From positions 124,001 through 188,000 of the forward strand of contig OOHK01000001.1 of assembly GCA_900315845.1 (NCBI GenBank): DNA of 64,000 nt. The letters are read 5' to 3'. Positions 1 through 8,578 of the stretch are shown piece after piece. Each line of letters opens with the position of its first letter. Position 1 is the first letter of the stretch. The notes beneath the pieces are model-generated. The model was not told the origin of the DNA. It made no database searches and was given only the letters and a program-made list of their open reading frames with translations. This DNA comes from Candidatus Avelusimicrobium luingense. Lineage in GTDB: Bacteria > Elusimicrobiota > Elusimicrobia > Elusimicrobiales > Elusimicrobiaceae. Position numbers and translations under genes: made by a program.

Positions 1-613
1 TAATTTTTTTCCCTTCGCTGACTCCGGCAGGCAACTTAACGGTAACCGTACGTCCGCTGGGAAGTGTCATCTGCATATTGCCGCCGCGGTGAGCATCTTC
101 CAAATTAAGCGCCAGTTCGGCTTCTACATCGCCGGCCGATTGGCCCGAAGCGGTGCTGCGTCCGAAATTATTTCCAAACCCGCCAAAGCCGCCCATACCA
201 CCAAAAATACTTTGAAAGAAATCACTAAAATCTCCGCCGGAAAATCCACCGGAAAAATGCGACGATCCGTTTTGAAACCCGCCAAACCCTTGTCCGCCGT
301 TATACGTATATTGTTGATAATTCTGATACGGGTTAGCCCCACCGCGCGGACGGGACGTGCCGCCCCCGCGAGCGTAATTTTGGTATCCTTCTTCGCCGAC
401 TTGATCGTAAATAGTACGTTTTTGTTTATCGGACAAAACAGTATAGGCCTCGTTGAGATCTTTGAATTTTTCCGTCCAGGTGGCTTTTTCGTTTTCCGGG
501 TGCATATCCGGATGATATTTGCGTGCCATAGACTTAAATGCCTTTTTGATTTCGGCATCAGAAGCGTTTTTATTAACACCTAAAATTTTGTAGTAATCTT
601 TATAAGCTGCCAT
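1..613 (-). CDS. DnaJ-family co-chaperone (CbpA/DnaJ class), 3' end cut by window edge
   Basis: The reading frame starts at the ATG at 613, preceded by a GGGGGG-rich Shine-Dalgarno, and stays open to base 1, so the C-terminus is missing. Residues 1-70 form a J-domain ([17 protein letters not shown]) with the HPD motif that stimulates DnaK ATPase. A Gly/Phe-rich linker with GGFGG and NGG runs follows, and the start of the C-terminal substrate-binding domain ([14 protein letters not shown]) is visible. No cysteine zinc-finger repeats appear before the cut. The linker runs straight into the CTD-I-like strand, which favours a CbpA-type or type II DnaJ over classical DnaJ. It acts in the cytoplasm with DnaK in protein folding. 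A TATAAT -10 box lies at 639-644. Confidence 0.9.
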   Translation of the reverse strand, partial: MAAYKDYYKILGVNKNASDAEIKKAFKSMARKYHPDMHPENEKATWTEKFKDLNEAYTVLSDKQKRTIYDQVGEEGYQNYARGGGTSRPRGGANPYQNYQQYTYNGGQGFGGFQNGSSHFSGGFSGGDFSDFFQSIFGGMGGFGGFGNNFGRSTASGQSAGDVEAELALNLEDAHRGGNMQMTLPSGRTVTVKLPAGVSEGKKI

Positions 614-691
614 ATAGTTTCCCCCCTTAACTGATACCATTATATAATTTTATTTGTTAATCTAAAAAAATAAAAATTATTAAAAAAGAGA

Positions 692-720
692 TTTACAAAA
701 CAAAAATGATTTACTATAAT
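692..720 (+). promoter_or_regulatory. sigma70-type promoter for tRNA-Asn
   Basis: TTTACA (692-697), a 17-bp spacer and a perfect TATAAT (715-720) lie 27 bp upstream of the tRNA 5' end. Spacing and orientation fit. Confidence 0.75.
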
Positions 721-747
721 AATTATGTAGTCAGAAAAACAATTTAT

Positions 748-822
748 TCCCCGATAGCTCAATGGTGGAGCGACCGGCTGTTAACCGGTAGGTTGTAGGT
801 TCGAGTCCTACTCGGGGAGCCA
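748..822 (+). tRNA. tRNA-Asn (anticodon GTT), CCA encoded
   Basis: A full cloverleaf can be folded by eye. The acceptor stem TCCCCGA (748-754) pairs with TCGGGGA (812-818). The anticodon stem ACCGG/CCGGT encloses the loop CTGTTAA, with anticodon GTT at 780-782. The T arm contains GGTTCGAGTCC. Discriminator G819 is followed by an encoded CCA (820-822). It is a single-gene unit with its own promoter and terminator. Confidence 0.96.
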
Positions 823-824
823 TT

Positions 825-857
825 AAAAAACCATCCGCATTTTGCGGATGGTTTTTT
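825..857. terminator. bidirectional rho-independent terminator (tRNA-Asn / pilin)
   Basis: A 9-bp stem (CCATCCGCA 831-839 with TGCGGATGG 843-851) and a 3-nt loop are flanked by A6 and T6. It can serve the tRNA on the plus strand and the convergent pilin on the minus strand. Confidence 0.9.
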
Positions 858-887
858 GTTTTCAAATCTTTACTATTTTTATACCGC

Positions 888-1430
888 TTACAACCGATAG
901 ACGTGACAATGTCCGTGAGACGGCAAACAACTTGTTCCCGAATAATCGGACACTTTCGTGCCGCCCATTTGGGCGCACAGTTTGGTATATTTACTTTGCA
1001 TATCCGAAGAAAACGAATAACAAGACCGCGGACCAAAAGAAGAATAATGGCTATGTTGGAAAAACCGCGCATATCCGTTATTCAGTGTTTGCGTGTTAGC
1101 ACAAACAGCCGACCCGTCTATGTCTATATCTAACGTGCACTTTCCCCATGGATACGTACAGGTTGTTTTATCAGCCGACAATGTACATCCCGTCGGTTCC
1201 ACCGGCAAGGCTTCAAAATCTTCGGTATATTCTCCGTTGGCCATATAATAGACTTCTTCCGCTTCCGCAATAGCATCCGTCGTAGCCATCAGCGTAGAGA
1301 AACGGCTTTTCATAACCGCCTTTTCATATTGCGGTAAAGCCACGCTAGCCAAAATGCCGATAATTAAAACAACCACTAATAATTCAATCAGTGTAAATCC
1401 GCCCAAACAATTTGACATTTGTTTTTTCAT
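888..1430 (-). CDS. type IV pilin-like protein (prepilin, 180 aa)
   Basis: The ATG at 1430 is chosen because AGGAG precedes it and because it gives a short leader, MKKQMSNCLGG, ahead of the prepilin peptidase site G|FTLIELL. A longer upstream frame exists but would put a hydrophobic stretch before the leader. The hydrophobic N-helix (FTLIELLVVVLIIGILASVALPQY) and the following AEEVYYMANGEY region match the other pilin-like genes here. The C-terminal head has several cysteines, likely disulphide-bonded. It is a stand-alone gene, not in a pil operon. It could be a pilus subunit, a minor pilin or a T2SS-type pseudopilin; which one cannot be told from sequence. Confidence 0.9.
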   Translation of the reverse strand: MKKQMSNCLGGFTLIELLVVVLIIGILASVALPQYEKAVMKSRFSTLMATTDAIAEAEEVYYMANGEYTEDFEALPVEPTGCTLSADKTTCTYPWGKCTLDIDIDGSAVCANTQTLNNGYARFFQHSHYSSFGPRSCYSFSSDMQSKYTKLCAQMGGTKVSDYSGTSCLPSHGHCHVYRL

Positions 1431-1521
1431 TTTTGCTCCTTTTTTGTCAACGCATTTCAATAAATAAATATAGCAAAAAACCCATGTCAAGTAAAATTTT
1501 TCCCAAATACCGTTCATAAAA

Positions 1522-1561
1522 TCTGCCCTGTATTATGTTACTTCACATAATACAGGGCAGA
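1522..1561 (-). terminator. strong hairpin terminator after the lipoprotein gene
   Basis: A perfect 17-bp inverted repeat (1522-1538 with 1545-1561) has a 6-nt loop. Read on the minus strand it is followed by TTTTAT, and it sits 17 bp past the stop of the 1579-2037 gene. Confidence 0.85.
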
Positions 1562-1578
1562 AATAGGCTTACTTATTA

Positions 1579-2037
1579 TTATTTGGCGGCACGAGCAGGG
1601 CTAACTGTTTGTCTATGCCCCGGGCCATCACTATGGGACACGTGATTATCGTGCTGCTGTCTTGCCGGACGGACTATTTGCGGCTGCCCGGACACCATAT
1701 TCGGTTTAACCGGAGCGTTTGGTTTGGCTAGCGGCCGCGCCTGATGACCGGTAGCATGGTGTGGTCTGGCTGGCGGGACAGGTCTAACTAACGGACGCGG
1801 CGCGGGAGCCGGACGGAAATGATGAGACCGCGGGTGAACAGCATGGGCATAACGAGGCGGCCGCGGCACAATAATTCCCGTATAAACCGGCGTCACATCT
1901 ACCACCGTTGTAACAGCCGGGACGACTTCCACCGCCGGTGCCAGATAGGCAGTCTCCACTTCTCCGGCGGGAGAAACCGTCGCCATACAACCGCCCAACA
2001 AAAATCCGGCGGGTAATAATAACAGTATTTTTTTCAT
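1579..2037 (-). CDS. small His/Pro-rich lipoprotein of unknown function (152 aa)
   Basis: The start at 2037 has an ideal AGGAGGT site. The N-terminus MKKILLLLPAGFLLGGC is a lipoprotein signal with the lipobox ending LGGC, so Cys17 is probably lipidated and the protein is anchored in the envelope. The mature part is short of predicted structure and rich in Pro, His, Arg and Ala (repeated PRP, RPVPPARPHH and HAVHPRSHHF-like runs), which might bind metal or be an extended wall-spanning stalk. I recognise no family. It is monocistronic, divergent from the K+ transporter gene, with its own terminator. Confidence 0.8.
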   Translation of the reverse strand: MKKILLLLPAGFLLGGCMATVSPAGEVETAYLAPAVEVVPAVTTVVDVTPVYTGIIVPRPPRYAHAVHPRSHHFRPAPAPRPLVRPVPPARPHHATGHQARPLAKPNAPVKPNMVSGQPQIVRPARQQHDNHVSHSDGPGHRQTVSPARAAK

Positions 2038-2152
2038 ACAAGTACCTCCTATTTTTTTCCCCTACGCTATTAAAACCCACCGCGCCAAAAGTTTATTGCA
2101 CTATTTTTTTCCACTATATACATAAAACACATTTTTATATAATATAGAGAGT

Positions 2153-3526
2153 ATGAATCGTAAAGAATTTTGGACAAAAACGCAGGAATTTATAAAACTT
2201 ACCCTGCATAAATATTCTGTTTTTCTTTTGCATCTGACGCCGCACCAAAATATCGCGCAGACGGTGCTTTCTTATACATTACTGGGGACAATCCTGTTGG
2301 CTTTACCTTTTATGACAACCACGAAAGTCTCTCTATTAGATAAATTATTTACAGCCGCCGCAGCCGTTTCTACCGCCGGACTTCAAACGGTCAATTTTGC
2401 CGATTCATTTTCTTTTCTGGGGAAACTCGTCGTATTAATTTTAATTCAAATCGGCGGAATCGGCTACATGACGTTTTCATCATTTGTGTATCTTTCCTTT
2501 TCGCAACGGCACAAATTGCGCCACCGTCAACAAGAAAAATTATCAGCAGAAATTTCCTTGCCCAAAAACTTGGAACTCACTTCCTTTTTACACTCTGCAT
2601 TTATATTTACCATTATTGCCGAAAGTATTGGCGCAGTATTTTTATTCAATTATTTCCGGCATCATGATTATACCGTTCTAAATGCATTATGGTACAGCGT
2701 TTTTCATAGTATTTCGGCGTTTTGTACGGCGGGATACGCCTTGTGGCCTAATGGTCTGGAAAACTTTGTAGACAGTAAAACTATCAATATAGTTATTTCA
2801 TGCTTGACGTTAGCGGGATCCATGGGGTTTATCGTCGTTACAGATGTATTTAATTTTATCCGCCGCAAGACGTTATCTATTTCGCTGACAACTAAAATGA
2901 TTGTCATTGCCACGTTTTTACTTGTAGCCTTTGGCACTATGATTTTATTTGTTACATCGCCGGGGTTGACGATTTGGGAAGCGTGTTTCCTGTCCATTTC
3001 CACTATAACAACAGCGGGGTTCCATACCGTTAATGTAGGGCTTTTGTCATCGTGCTCGTTACTGGCTATGATTATGCTAATGAGTATCGGCGGGGCTCCG
3101 TCCGGCACGGCGGGCGGTATGAAATTAACGGCCTTTTTTAGCGTGGTAGCCATTATGTACACACGCTTACAACTGCGTAACCGCGTCCAAGTATTAGGCC
3201 GACGTTTGCCGCTCATGCGTTTATATGCGGCCACATCCACTTTCCTTTTATATACGATGTTTTTACTCACCAGTATATTCTTACTGACATGGACGGAAGA
3301 TTTACCCTTTTTAAATTTAGTGTTTGAATCGGCGGCAGCGCTGAGCACAAGCGGTCTTTCTACCGGTATTACGCCGGCATTATCTGTCATGGGCAAACTT
3401 ATTATTATCGGCACGATGATTATCGGACGTATCGGTGTGCTGACCTTTGGCGTAGCCTTATTAAGCCACGACGAAGATGAAGATGAAACCGCCCCGGCAA
3501 AACCTACCGAAGATTTGGCGGTTTAA
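2153..3526 (+). CDS. TrkH/KtrB-family potassium uptake protein
   Basis: This is a polytopic membrane protein of 457 aa with the four-fold repeated M-P-M architecture. Selectivity-filter-like glycines are seen in AVSTAGLQTVN, SAFCTAGYALWPN, STITTAGFHTVN and AALSTSGLSTG, in that order. It moves K+ (perhaps with Na+ or H+) across the inner membrane. The length fits KtrB/TrkH. No RCK partner (TrkA/KtrA) is adjacent, so the regulator must be encoded elsewhere. A TATAAT at 2138-2143 lies 9 nt from the ATG, with only GAGAG as a possible ribosome site. The acidic tail (DEDEDE) is cytoplasmic. rimO follows after one base. Confidence 0.93.
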   Translation: MNRKEFWTKTQEFIKLTLHKYSVFLLHLTPHQNIAQTVLSYTLLGTILLALPFMTTTKVSLLDKLFTAAAAVSTAGLQTVNFADSFSFLGKLVVLILIQIGGIGYMTFSSFVYLSFSQRHKLRHRQQEKLSAEISLPKNLELTSFLHSAFIFTIIAESIGAVFLFNYFRHHDYTVLNALWYSVFHSISAFCTAGYALWPNGLENFVDSKTINIVISCLTLAGSMGFIVVTDVFNFIRRKTLSISLTTKMIVIATFLLVAFGTMILFVTSPGLTIWEACFLSISTITTAGFHTVNVGLLSSCSLLAMIMLMSIGGAPSGTAGGMKLTAFFSVVAIMYTRLQLRNRVQVLGRRLPLMRLYAATSTFLLYTMFLLTSIFLLTWTEDLPFLNLVFESAAALSTSGLSTGITPALSVMGKLIIIGTMIIGRIGVLTFGVALLSHDEDEDETAPAKPTEDLAV

Positions 3527-3527
3527 T

Positions 3528-4811
3528 ATGAAATTTTACTTGATTAGTTTGGGCTGTCCTAAAAATTTAACCAATAGCGAAGAATTTTCCGCCCGGTTAA
3601 TTGCAAACGGACACCAAATGGTTTTCTCGCCGGATGAGTCCGACGAAATTATCATCAACACGTGCGGCTTTATTGCCTCAGCCGTCCAAGAAGCCAAAGA
3701 CGAAATACGCCACGCACTGGAACTCAAACGAAAAGGCCTTGTTAAAAAAGTAGCGGTCACAGGATGTTTGGTGGAACGTTTCAAAGAGCAAGTAGCCAAA
3801 GAATTTCCGGAAATTGACACGTTATTTTCTATCGGCGCACAAGAACAAATTGAAAAGGCACTTAAAACGCGCGGGACGTTGTTAGAGCCGTTGCCGTCGT
3901 CTTTGTATTTGCCTCATTATAAAATGAGTTTAACCGCCCCGCATACGGCGTACTTAAAAATCGCCGACGGGTGCAATAACCGCTGTGCTTACTGCACGAT
4001 TCCGTTTATCCGCGGGCCGTACCGCTCTAAACCTATGGAAGATATCGTACGGGAAGCGCGGCTAATGAGCCAAAACGGCGTACAAGAAATTTCACTTATT
4101 GCGCAAGATACTACGTCGTACGGAATGGACTTATACGGTAAAGTACAATTTTTGCCGCTCTTGGAAAAACTGCTCAAAATCCGCGGACTCAAACGCTTAC
4201 GCATTATGTACGCCTATCCGCACCGTATGACGCGCGAAATTGCGCGGCTGATGGCAAGTACGGATAAAATTTTCCATTATGTAGATATCCCCTTGCAACA
4301 CATCGCCGATCCGGTATTAAAGCGGATGAACCGCCATTGTGACGGGGCACAAATCCGCCGCACACTTGATATGCTCAAAAAAGAAGTGCCGGATATTTCG
4401 CTACGCACGAATTTTATTGTCGGCTTCCCCGGCGAAACACAAAAAGATTTTAACGAACTTAAAAAGTTTGTAGCCGAATATGAATTTGACAATATGGGCG
4501 TATTTGAATATTTCCGCGAAAAAGGAACTGCGGCGTATGAGATGAAACAAATTTCCGCCGCCGTTAAACACGAACGCTCCCGCGAATTAGAAGAAGTACA
4601 AAGCCGCGTAATTGACCGAATAAACAAGCGTTTAATCGGTACCACACTGGAAGCGATTGCCGACGGAAAAGATTTCGGCCGCACTTACAAAGACGCACCG
4701 GATATTGACGGGAAAGTAACATTTACGCGTCCGGTCAAAGCGGGTAGTATTTTCAAAGCGCGTGTCGTTGCCGCGCAAGGGTATGAGCGCGAAGTAGAGC
4801 CGGTGAAATAA
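3528..4811 (+). CDS. rimO: ribosomal protein S12 methylthiotransferase RimO
   Basis: This radical-SAM enzyme adds a methylthio group to a conserved aspartate of ribosomal protein S12. The start at 3528 (one base after the preceding stop) gives MKFYLISLGCPKNLTNSEE, the RimO N-terminal signature. It holds three cysteines of the auxiliary cluster (SLGC, NTCGF, VTGC). The radical-SAM CNNRCAYC motif lies near residue 148. A TRAM-like C-terminus ends the 427-aa protein, normal for RimO and distinguishing it from MiaB by the SLGCPKN motif. It is probably co-transcribed with the K+ transporter. Confidence 0.95.
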   Translation: MKFYLISLGCPKNLTNSEEFSARLIANGHQMVFSPDESDEIIINTCGFIASAVQEAKDEIRHALELKRKGLVKKVAVTGCLVERFKEQVAKEFPEIDTLFSIGAQEQIEKALKTRGTLLEPLPSSLYLPHYKMSLTAPHTAYLKIADGCNNRCAYCTIPFIRGPYRSKPMEDIVREARLMSQNGVQEISLIAQDTTSYGMDLYGKVQFLPLLEKLLKIRGLKRLRIMYAYPHRMTREIARLMASTDKIFHYVDIPLQHIADPVLKRMNRHCDGAQIRRTLDMLKKEVPDISLRTNFIVGFPGETQKDFNELKKFVAEYEFDNMGVFEYFREKGTAAYEMKQISAAVKHERSRELEEVQSRVIDRINKRLIGTTLEAIADGKDFGRTYKDAPDIDGKVTFTRPVKAGSIFKARVVAAQGYEREVEPVK

Positions 4812-4836
4812 TTAAAAATTTAGTTCACTTAAAATA

Positions 4837-4868
4837 AAAACGCACAAAACTTTTGTTTTGTGCGTTTT
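4837..4868. terminator. bidirectional terminator between rimO and the GDSL esterase
   Basis: A 14-bp stem (4837-4850 with 4855-4868) with loop TTTT has an A-rich left arm and a T-rich right arm, so it works for both convergent genes. Confidence 0.9.
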
Positions 4869-4887
4869 ATGATCTCTTATTAAAATT

Positions 4888-5487
4888 TTACAAATACGGT
4901 TTGATTTCCTTATACACGCGCTCGGCGACAATTTGATACCCCGCCGCATTGGGATGAATCATATCCGATTTCAAATTGCGTTTATTAAAAATACCCCGTA
5001 TGATCCCCGGTACAAAAACCGCTTGTTTTTCTTTGGCCAGTTTTTTATACAAACGCGTATATTCCCCCATCTGCGGGCCGCCCGTATCTACCACCACGGC
5101 AATTGCTCCGGCGGCTTGTACTTCGTCCACCATTTGCGCAACGGCTTGCGCGGCGCGTTCCACACTTCCACCGCGGATACGGTCGTTCGCACCAAATTCA
5201 ATCAGCACCATATCGGGGTTTTCGGCTAATACATCCGGCAATCTTGTCGGCGCATTATCGGCGGTATCACCGTTTAACCCTAAATTCACCACCCGCTTGC
5301 CGCTTAATCGTTCCAATACCGCCGGATACGAATTTTGCACGCCGCCCGCGCCGTAACCCGCCGTTAAACTATCGCCGAAAGCCACAATCGTTTGCACAGG
5401 TTTGCCCGCATTTTTTACAGTTGCTTGCGTAGGCCAAAACCACCACAACACGCCCATGATCAGTATCCCCCAAACTATCTTTTTCAT
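4888..5487 (-). CDS. GDSL/SGNH-family esterase or lysophospholipase (TesA-like), 199 aa
   Basis: The start at 5487 (MKKIVWGILIMGVLWWFW) yields an N-terminal signal or membrane anchor. SGNH blocks are visible in order: AFGDSLTAGYG with nucleophile Ser40, the glycine of LGLNGDTA, the asparagine of FGANDR, and the C-terminal DMIHPN supplying Asp and His. The best parallel is the TesA/arylesterase branch, hydrolysing acyl esters in the periplasm. A TATAAT (5500-5495) ends 7 nt before the ATG and no Shine-Dalgarno is visible, so the mRNA may be leaderless. It is divergent from cdd. Confidence 0.9.
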   Translation of the reverse strand: MKKIVWGILIMGVLWWFWPTQATVKNAGKPVQTIVAFGDSLTAGYGAGGVQNSYPAVLERLSGKRVVNLGLNGDTADNAPTRLPDVLAENPDMVLIEFGANDRIRGGSVERAAQAVAQMVDEVQAAGAIAVVVDTGGPQMGEYTRLYKKLAKEKQAVFVPGIIRGIFNKRNLKSDMIHPNAAGYQIVAERVYKEIKPYL

Positions 5488-5531
5488 ACTTTTTATTATA
5501 ACACACTTGGCAAATACTAAAAAAAACAAGT

Positions 5532-5559
5532 TTGACTTTTATTTACTATATTATAAAAT
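5532..5559 (+). promoter_or_regulatory. promoter of cdd-galE, likely giving a leaderless mRNA
   Basis: TTGACT (5532-5537), a 16-bp spacer and TAAAAT (5554-5559) end 6 nt before the ATG of cdd. The expected +1 falls on or beside the start codon, and there is no Shine-Dalgarno. Confidence 0.6.
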
Positions 5560-5565
5560 AGAAAT

Positions 5566-5997
5566 ATGACGACGATAACCAAATCACAACCAACTACTTT
5601 ATTAGATGCGGCCCAAGCGGCACGGGAAAATTCTTACTCGCCCTATTCACACTTTAAGGTAGGGGCAGCCGTGCTGACAGACGACGGAAAAATTTTTTCC
5701 GGCACGAATATAGAAAATTCTTCCTATGGCTTAACTGTCTGCGCAGAACGCAACGCTCTTTTTGCGGCCGTCGGTACGGGGCACCGCCGTTTTAAGGCCT
5801 TGGCGCTGGTTACTCAAAAAATAGCGGGTCTAAAATTCAACTCACCTTGCGGAGCATGCCGCCAAGTGATGAGTGAATTTTTAGCCCCCGATACCCCCGT
5901 ATATATTGCCGTTTTAGACGGTAAAAAACGGACTTGTTATTGCAAAAAATTCAAAGAACTGATGCCTTTTCCTTTTGAAAAATTCACGGAAAAATAA
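5566..5997 (+). CDS. cdd: cytidine deaminase
   Basis: This enzyme deaminates (deoxy)cytidine to (deoxy)uridine in pyrimidine salvage. The 143-aa length matches the small tetrameric class. The zinc site is complete: CAE (Cys59, catalytic Glu61) and PCGACRQ (Cys95, Cys98), and substrate-contact motifs SPYSHFKVGAA and TNIENSSYG are present. The C-terminal extension adds CYCKKF. galE begins immediately after the stop codon (TAAATG), so the two are co-transcribed from the promoter at 5532-5559. Confidence 0.96.
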   Translation: MTTITKSQPTTLLDAAQAARENSYSPYSHFKVGAAVLTDDGKIFSGTNIENSSYGLTVCAERNALFAAVGTGHRRFKALALVTQKIAGLKFNSPCGACRQVMSEFLAPDTPVYIAVLDGKKRTCYCKKFKELMPFPFEKFTEK

Positions 5998-6975
5998 ATG
6001 CTAAAAAACATATTGGTCATTGGTGGGGCGGGATATATCGGTTCGCATGTAGTGCGTGCATTGTCCGCGCAAGGATATACCCCCGTTGTATTAGATAATT
6101 TATCTAAAGGCCACCGAGAAGCCGTGTCTCATGTTCCTTTTGAACAGGGAAATCTGCAAGATAAACCTCTGCTGACGAAAATTTTTAACCGTTATCATAT
6201 TGATGCGGTAATGCACTTTGCCGCTTTTATTGACGTGGGCGAAAGCGTTAAAAAACCCGAAATGTATTTTCAAAACAATACCACTCATGTGCGGTATTTA
6301 TTAGAGGCGATGGCGGAAAATAAAATCGCTTATTTTATTTTCTCATCCACTGCCGCTATTTTCGGTGAACCGGTCAAAGAAAAAATAGACGAAAATCACC
6401 CTAAAAATCCCATAAACCCCTACGGGAAAAGCAAATGGATGACCGAAAAAATGTTGGAAGATTTTGATACGGCTTACGGTTTAAAATCTACGGCGCTTCG
6501 TTATTTTAATGCGTGCGGGGCAGACGACTCCGGCGATATTGGCGAGTCGCACTCCCCCGAAACGCATTTAATTCCGCTTGTATTACAAGCCGCCGCCGGC
6601 AAGCGCGAATATATCCGAATTTTCGGGACCGACTATCCCACGCCCGACGGCACCTGTATCCGCGATTACGTCCACGTGAACGATTTGGCCCGCGCGCATA
6701 TCTTGGCCCTTGAAAAAATGGAAAAAGATAACGTGAGCGAACGGTTTAATTTAGGTAGCGGCAACGGATATAGCGTAGCGCAGATTATTCACGAAGCAAA
6801 AAAGATTACCGGTGTAGATTTTATGGTAAAGAACGCCCCCCGCCGCGCCGGAGATCCCGCCGTATTGGTGGCCGATTCGTCCAAAGCCGAACGACTGTTA
6901 GGGTGGAAACCGCAGTATGATTTAACCCGCATGATCCAAACCGCCTGGAATTGGGAAAAGAATAGGAAATATTGA
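5998..6975 (+). CDS. galE: UDP-glucose 4-epimerase
   Basis: This NAD-dependent enzyme interconverts UDP-glucose and UDP-galactose. It is a short-chain dehydrogenase-fold protein with the nucleotide motif GGAGYIGSH at residues 9-17. The catalytic YxxxK is Tyr142 and Lys146 (NPYGKSK), with Ser/Thr in SSTAAIFGEP, and the sugar-binding RYFNACGAD follows. At 325 aa it is close to full length and appears functional. Its last 71 bases (6905-6975) recur imperfectly at 8962-9032, at the far end of a foreign-looking insert. The C-terminus here may therefore be the copy brought in by that event. Confidence 0.95.
   Translation: MLKNILVIGGAGYIGSHVVRALSAQGYTPVVLDNLSKGHREAVSHVPFEQGNLQDKPLLTKIFNRYHIDAVMHFAAFIDVGESVKKPEMYFQNNTTHVRYLLEAMAENKIAYFIFSSTAAIFGEPVKEKIDENHPKNPINPYGKSKWMTEKMLEDFDTAYGLKSTALRYFNACGADDSGDIGESHSPETHLIPLVLQAAAGKREYIRIFGTDYPTPDGTCIRDYVHVNDLARAHILALEKMEKDNVSERFNLGSGNGYSVAQIIHEAKKITGVDFMVKNAPRRAGDPAVLVADSSKAERLLGWKPQYDLTRMIQTAWNWEKNRKY
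6905..6975 (+). repeat. direct repeat copy 1: 3' end of galE
   Basis: 71 bp encoding the tail KPQYDLTRMIQTAWNWE and the following few residues. The first 28 bp (from GGAAACCGCAG) are identical to copy 2 at 8962-9032; the rest differs at scattered bases. Confidence 0.9.
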
Positions 6976-7111
6976 TTTACCTGTTGTAACACCGCTTTCG
7001 CTGTCCGTTCCATCATATCTTCCAGCTTTTGGACCTAGAAACATCTTGGGCCTTTAGGCCCTTGAAAGGTCTCTCTTTCCTACCCATACTACAATTAAGA
7101 GAGAGAAACTT

Positions 7112-8578
7112 ATGAAACGGATTTGTTGCGCTATCAGCTGTTTTGTCATGCTATGTATGCTTAGCGTAAAAGCTCATGCAGAGGACCCGTATGGAGTTTT
7201 GCAAGATGCAGTTCATGACCATACATACGCTATGGATTTCCTTTTAAACGGAACGCCTCTCCGTTATGCCGTTTCAAAAGATATTTCCATGGAAGAAAAG
7301 AAGATATTTGCCCAATCGTTACGTCAGTGGCCACTGGAAGTGTTAAACCTCATTGAACAAAATCAACGGACACAAGAATTTAAAGACATTATCCCTTTAC
7401 TAAAGCGAAATCTTACACTCGTAGAACAGGACCCTTTTGATAATTACTGGTATGTTTGTAAAGCAAGTGAAGACGGGGCAGGAGGATTTCTGGCCCATGA
7501 TCGCAGACATAAAAACCGATCCTCTATTTGTTTCAACGAATCCATACGTTCCGCCGATAGACAATTGAACAAAATACATCTAGGTACCGCTTTGCTTCAC
7601 GAGGCCGGGCATTACTTCGGTCTGGCCGACCAATACGGGCCGGACAATGCTGCACCCGGCTACTCTACCGGACCCCATAAAGGCAGTGCCATGGATCTGT
7701 TAATAGGGAATTCACTGGAGGAGAGGCACATCTCCTGCGACGATGCGGATGGCTTTATCAATTTCTTAGATTTACGCCTATATCAACGGGACGGCAAGTT
7801 TTCTCCCCGGGCCCAACGAGGTTGGAAAAGTTTATGTGCGAGTTCTTCCATGCGCTATCAAAATGCCCAACCGGTTGTCCTTACGGAGCCGGATATGCAA
7901 TTCTTGGACAATAATCTGTTACCTTTGTTTCGGATCGGGGCTCATGATAAACAGAAACGCGACCCATACACTAATTGGCTCATGCAAGTCCATTCCGATA
8001 CAGGTTGGGGTAACTTGTGTTCCCCCAAAAGACGTCGCGCCACTTTAGATTTCTCTATTAACTATACTACCCAGGAATTGCAAATTTTCTGCAACCGTCG
8101 AGGAACTGCTCAGGAAACTCCTACTTATCACTTTCCGCTTCCATATGCCAAAACATGGGGATTTGCTATGAGCAAAGATCAACAAACCACGCAGGTAAAC
8201 TTTGAAGATTTCCAACTAAAAAGAGTGTCCGTCACATATAGGACACATAGCAGAAATGGGCTCATCTCCATAGAGTGGGATAAAACCTTCAAAAAAGGAA
8301 ATTACGAATTACGCATTACTATGGGATCAAACCTATATACCTACATGGTTTCCCCCAATGGACTGTATGCAATCCGCGAAAACAATATACAGGATAAACA
8401 GTGCAGTTTAACTCCTTCTTATCATGCAACTTTCCAGTATTTAAAAAAGACCTTGGAAACGCAATTGGTTTTATTACGCAATTATGAAAAAAATTTCTAC
8501 CAACCCATGTTGCAAGACCGGGAATTAAGATATATAGTTCCCCAAGTGAACCACCAAATCCGTCAAAAAGGATTATGA
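7112..8578 (+). CDS. putative secreted metzincin-type zinc metallopeptidase (488 aa)
   Basis: The N-terminus has a clear signal peptide (MKRICCAISCFVMLCMLSVKAHA), so the product is exported. Around residue 163 is HEAGHYFGLAD, which fits HExxHxxGxxD: His163, Glu164, His167 and Asp173 as third ligand, as in snapalysin-type enzymes. A downstream SAMD at about residue 194 is a plausible metzincin Met-turn. The remaining 290 residues match nothing I recognise and may be a substrate or anchoring domain. It starts with GAGAGAAACTT before the ATG. The gene lies inside the segment bounded by the duplicated galE tail and is therefore probably acquired. Protease activity is inferred from motifs only. 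Confidence 0.7.
   Translation: MKRICCAISCFVMLCMLSVKAHAEDPYGVLQDAVHDHTYAMDFLLNGTPLRYAVSKDISMEEKKIFAQSLRQWPLEVLNLIEQNQRTQEFKDIIPLLKRNLTLVEQDPFDNYWYVCKASEDGAGGFLAHDRRHKNRSSICFNESIRSADRQLNKIHLGTALLHEAGHYFGLADQYGPDNAAPGYSTGPHKGSAMDLLIGNSLEERHISCDDADGFINFLDLRLYQRDGKFSPRAQRGWKSLCASSSMRYQNAQPVVLTEPDMQFLDNNLLPLFRIGAHDKQKRDPYTNWLMQVHSDTGWGNLCSPKRRRATLDFSINYTTQELQIFCNRRGTAQETPTYHFPLPYAKTWGFAMSKDQQTTQVNFEDFQLKRVSVTYRTHSRNGLISIEWDKTFKKGNYELRITMGSNLYTYMVSPNGLYAIRENNIQDKQCSLTPSYHATFQYLKKTLETQLVLLRNYEKNFYQPMLQDRELRYIVPQVNHQIRQKGL

Noticed and set aside
124-579. Frame on the opposite side of the DnaJ gene
   Set aside because: It is a shadow of the J-domain coding frame; the J-domain with HPD is unmistakable in the frame starting at 613.
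6976-7111. Possible coding remnant in the gap after galE (minus-strand frame beginning MFLGPKAGRYDG, or MMERTAKAVLQQ)
   Set aside because: The gap is only 136 bp, frames are short, and no ribosome site or family match is visible. It may be decayed element DNA but cannot be claimed.
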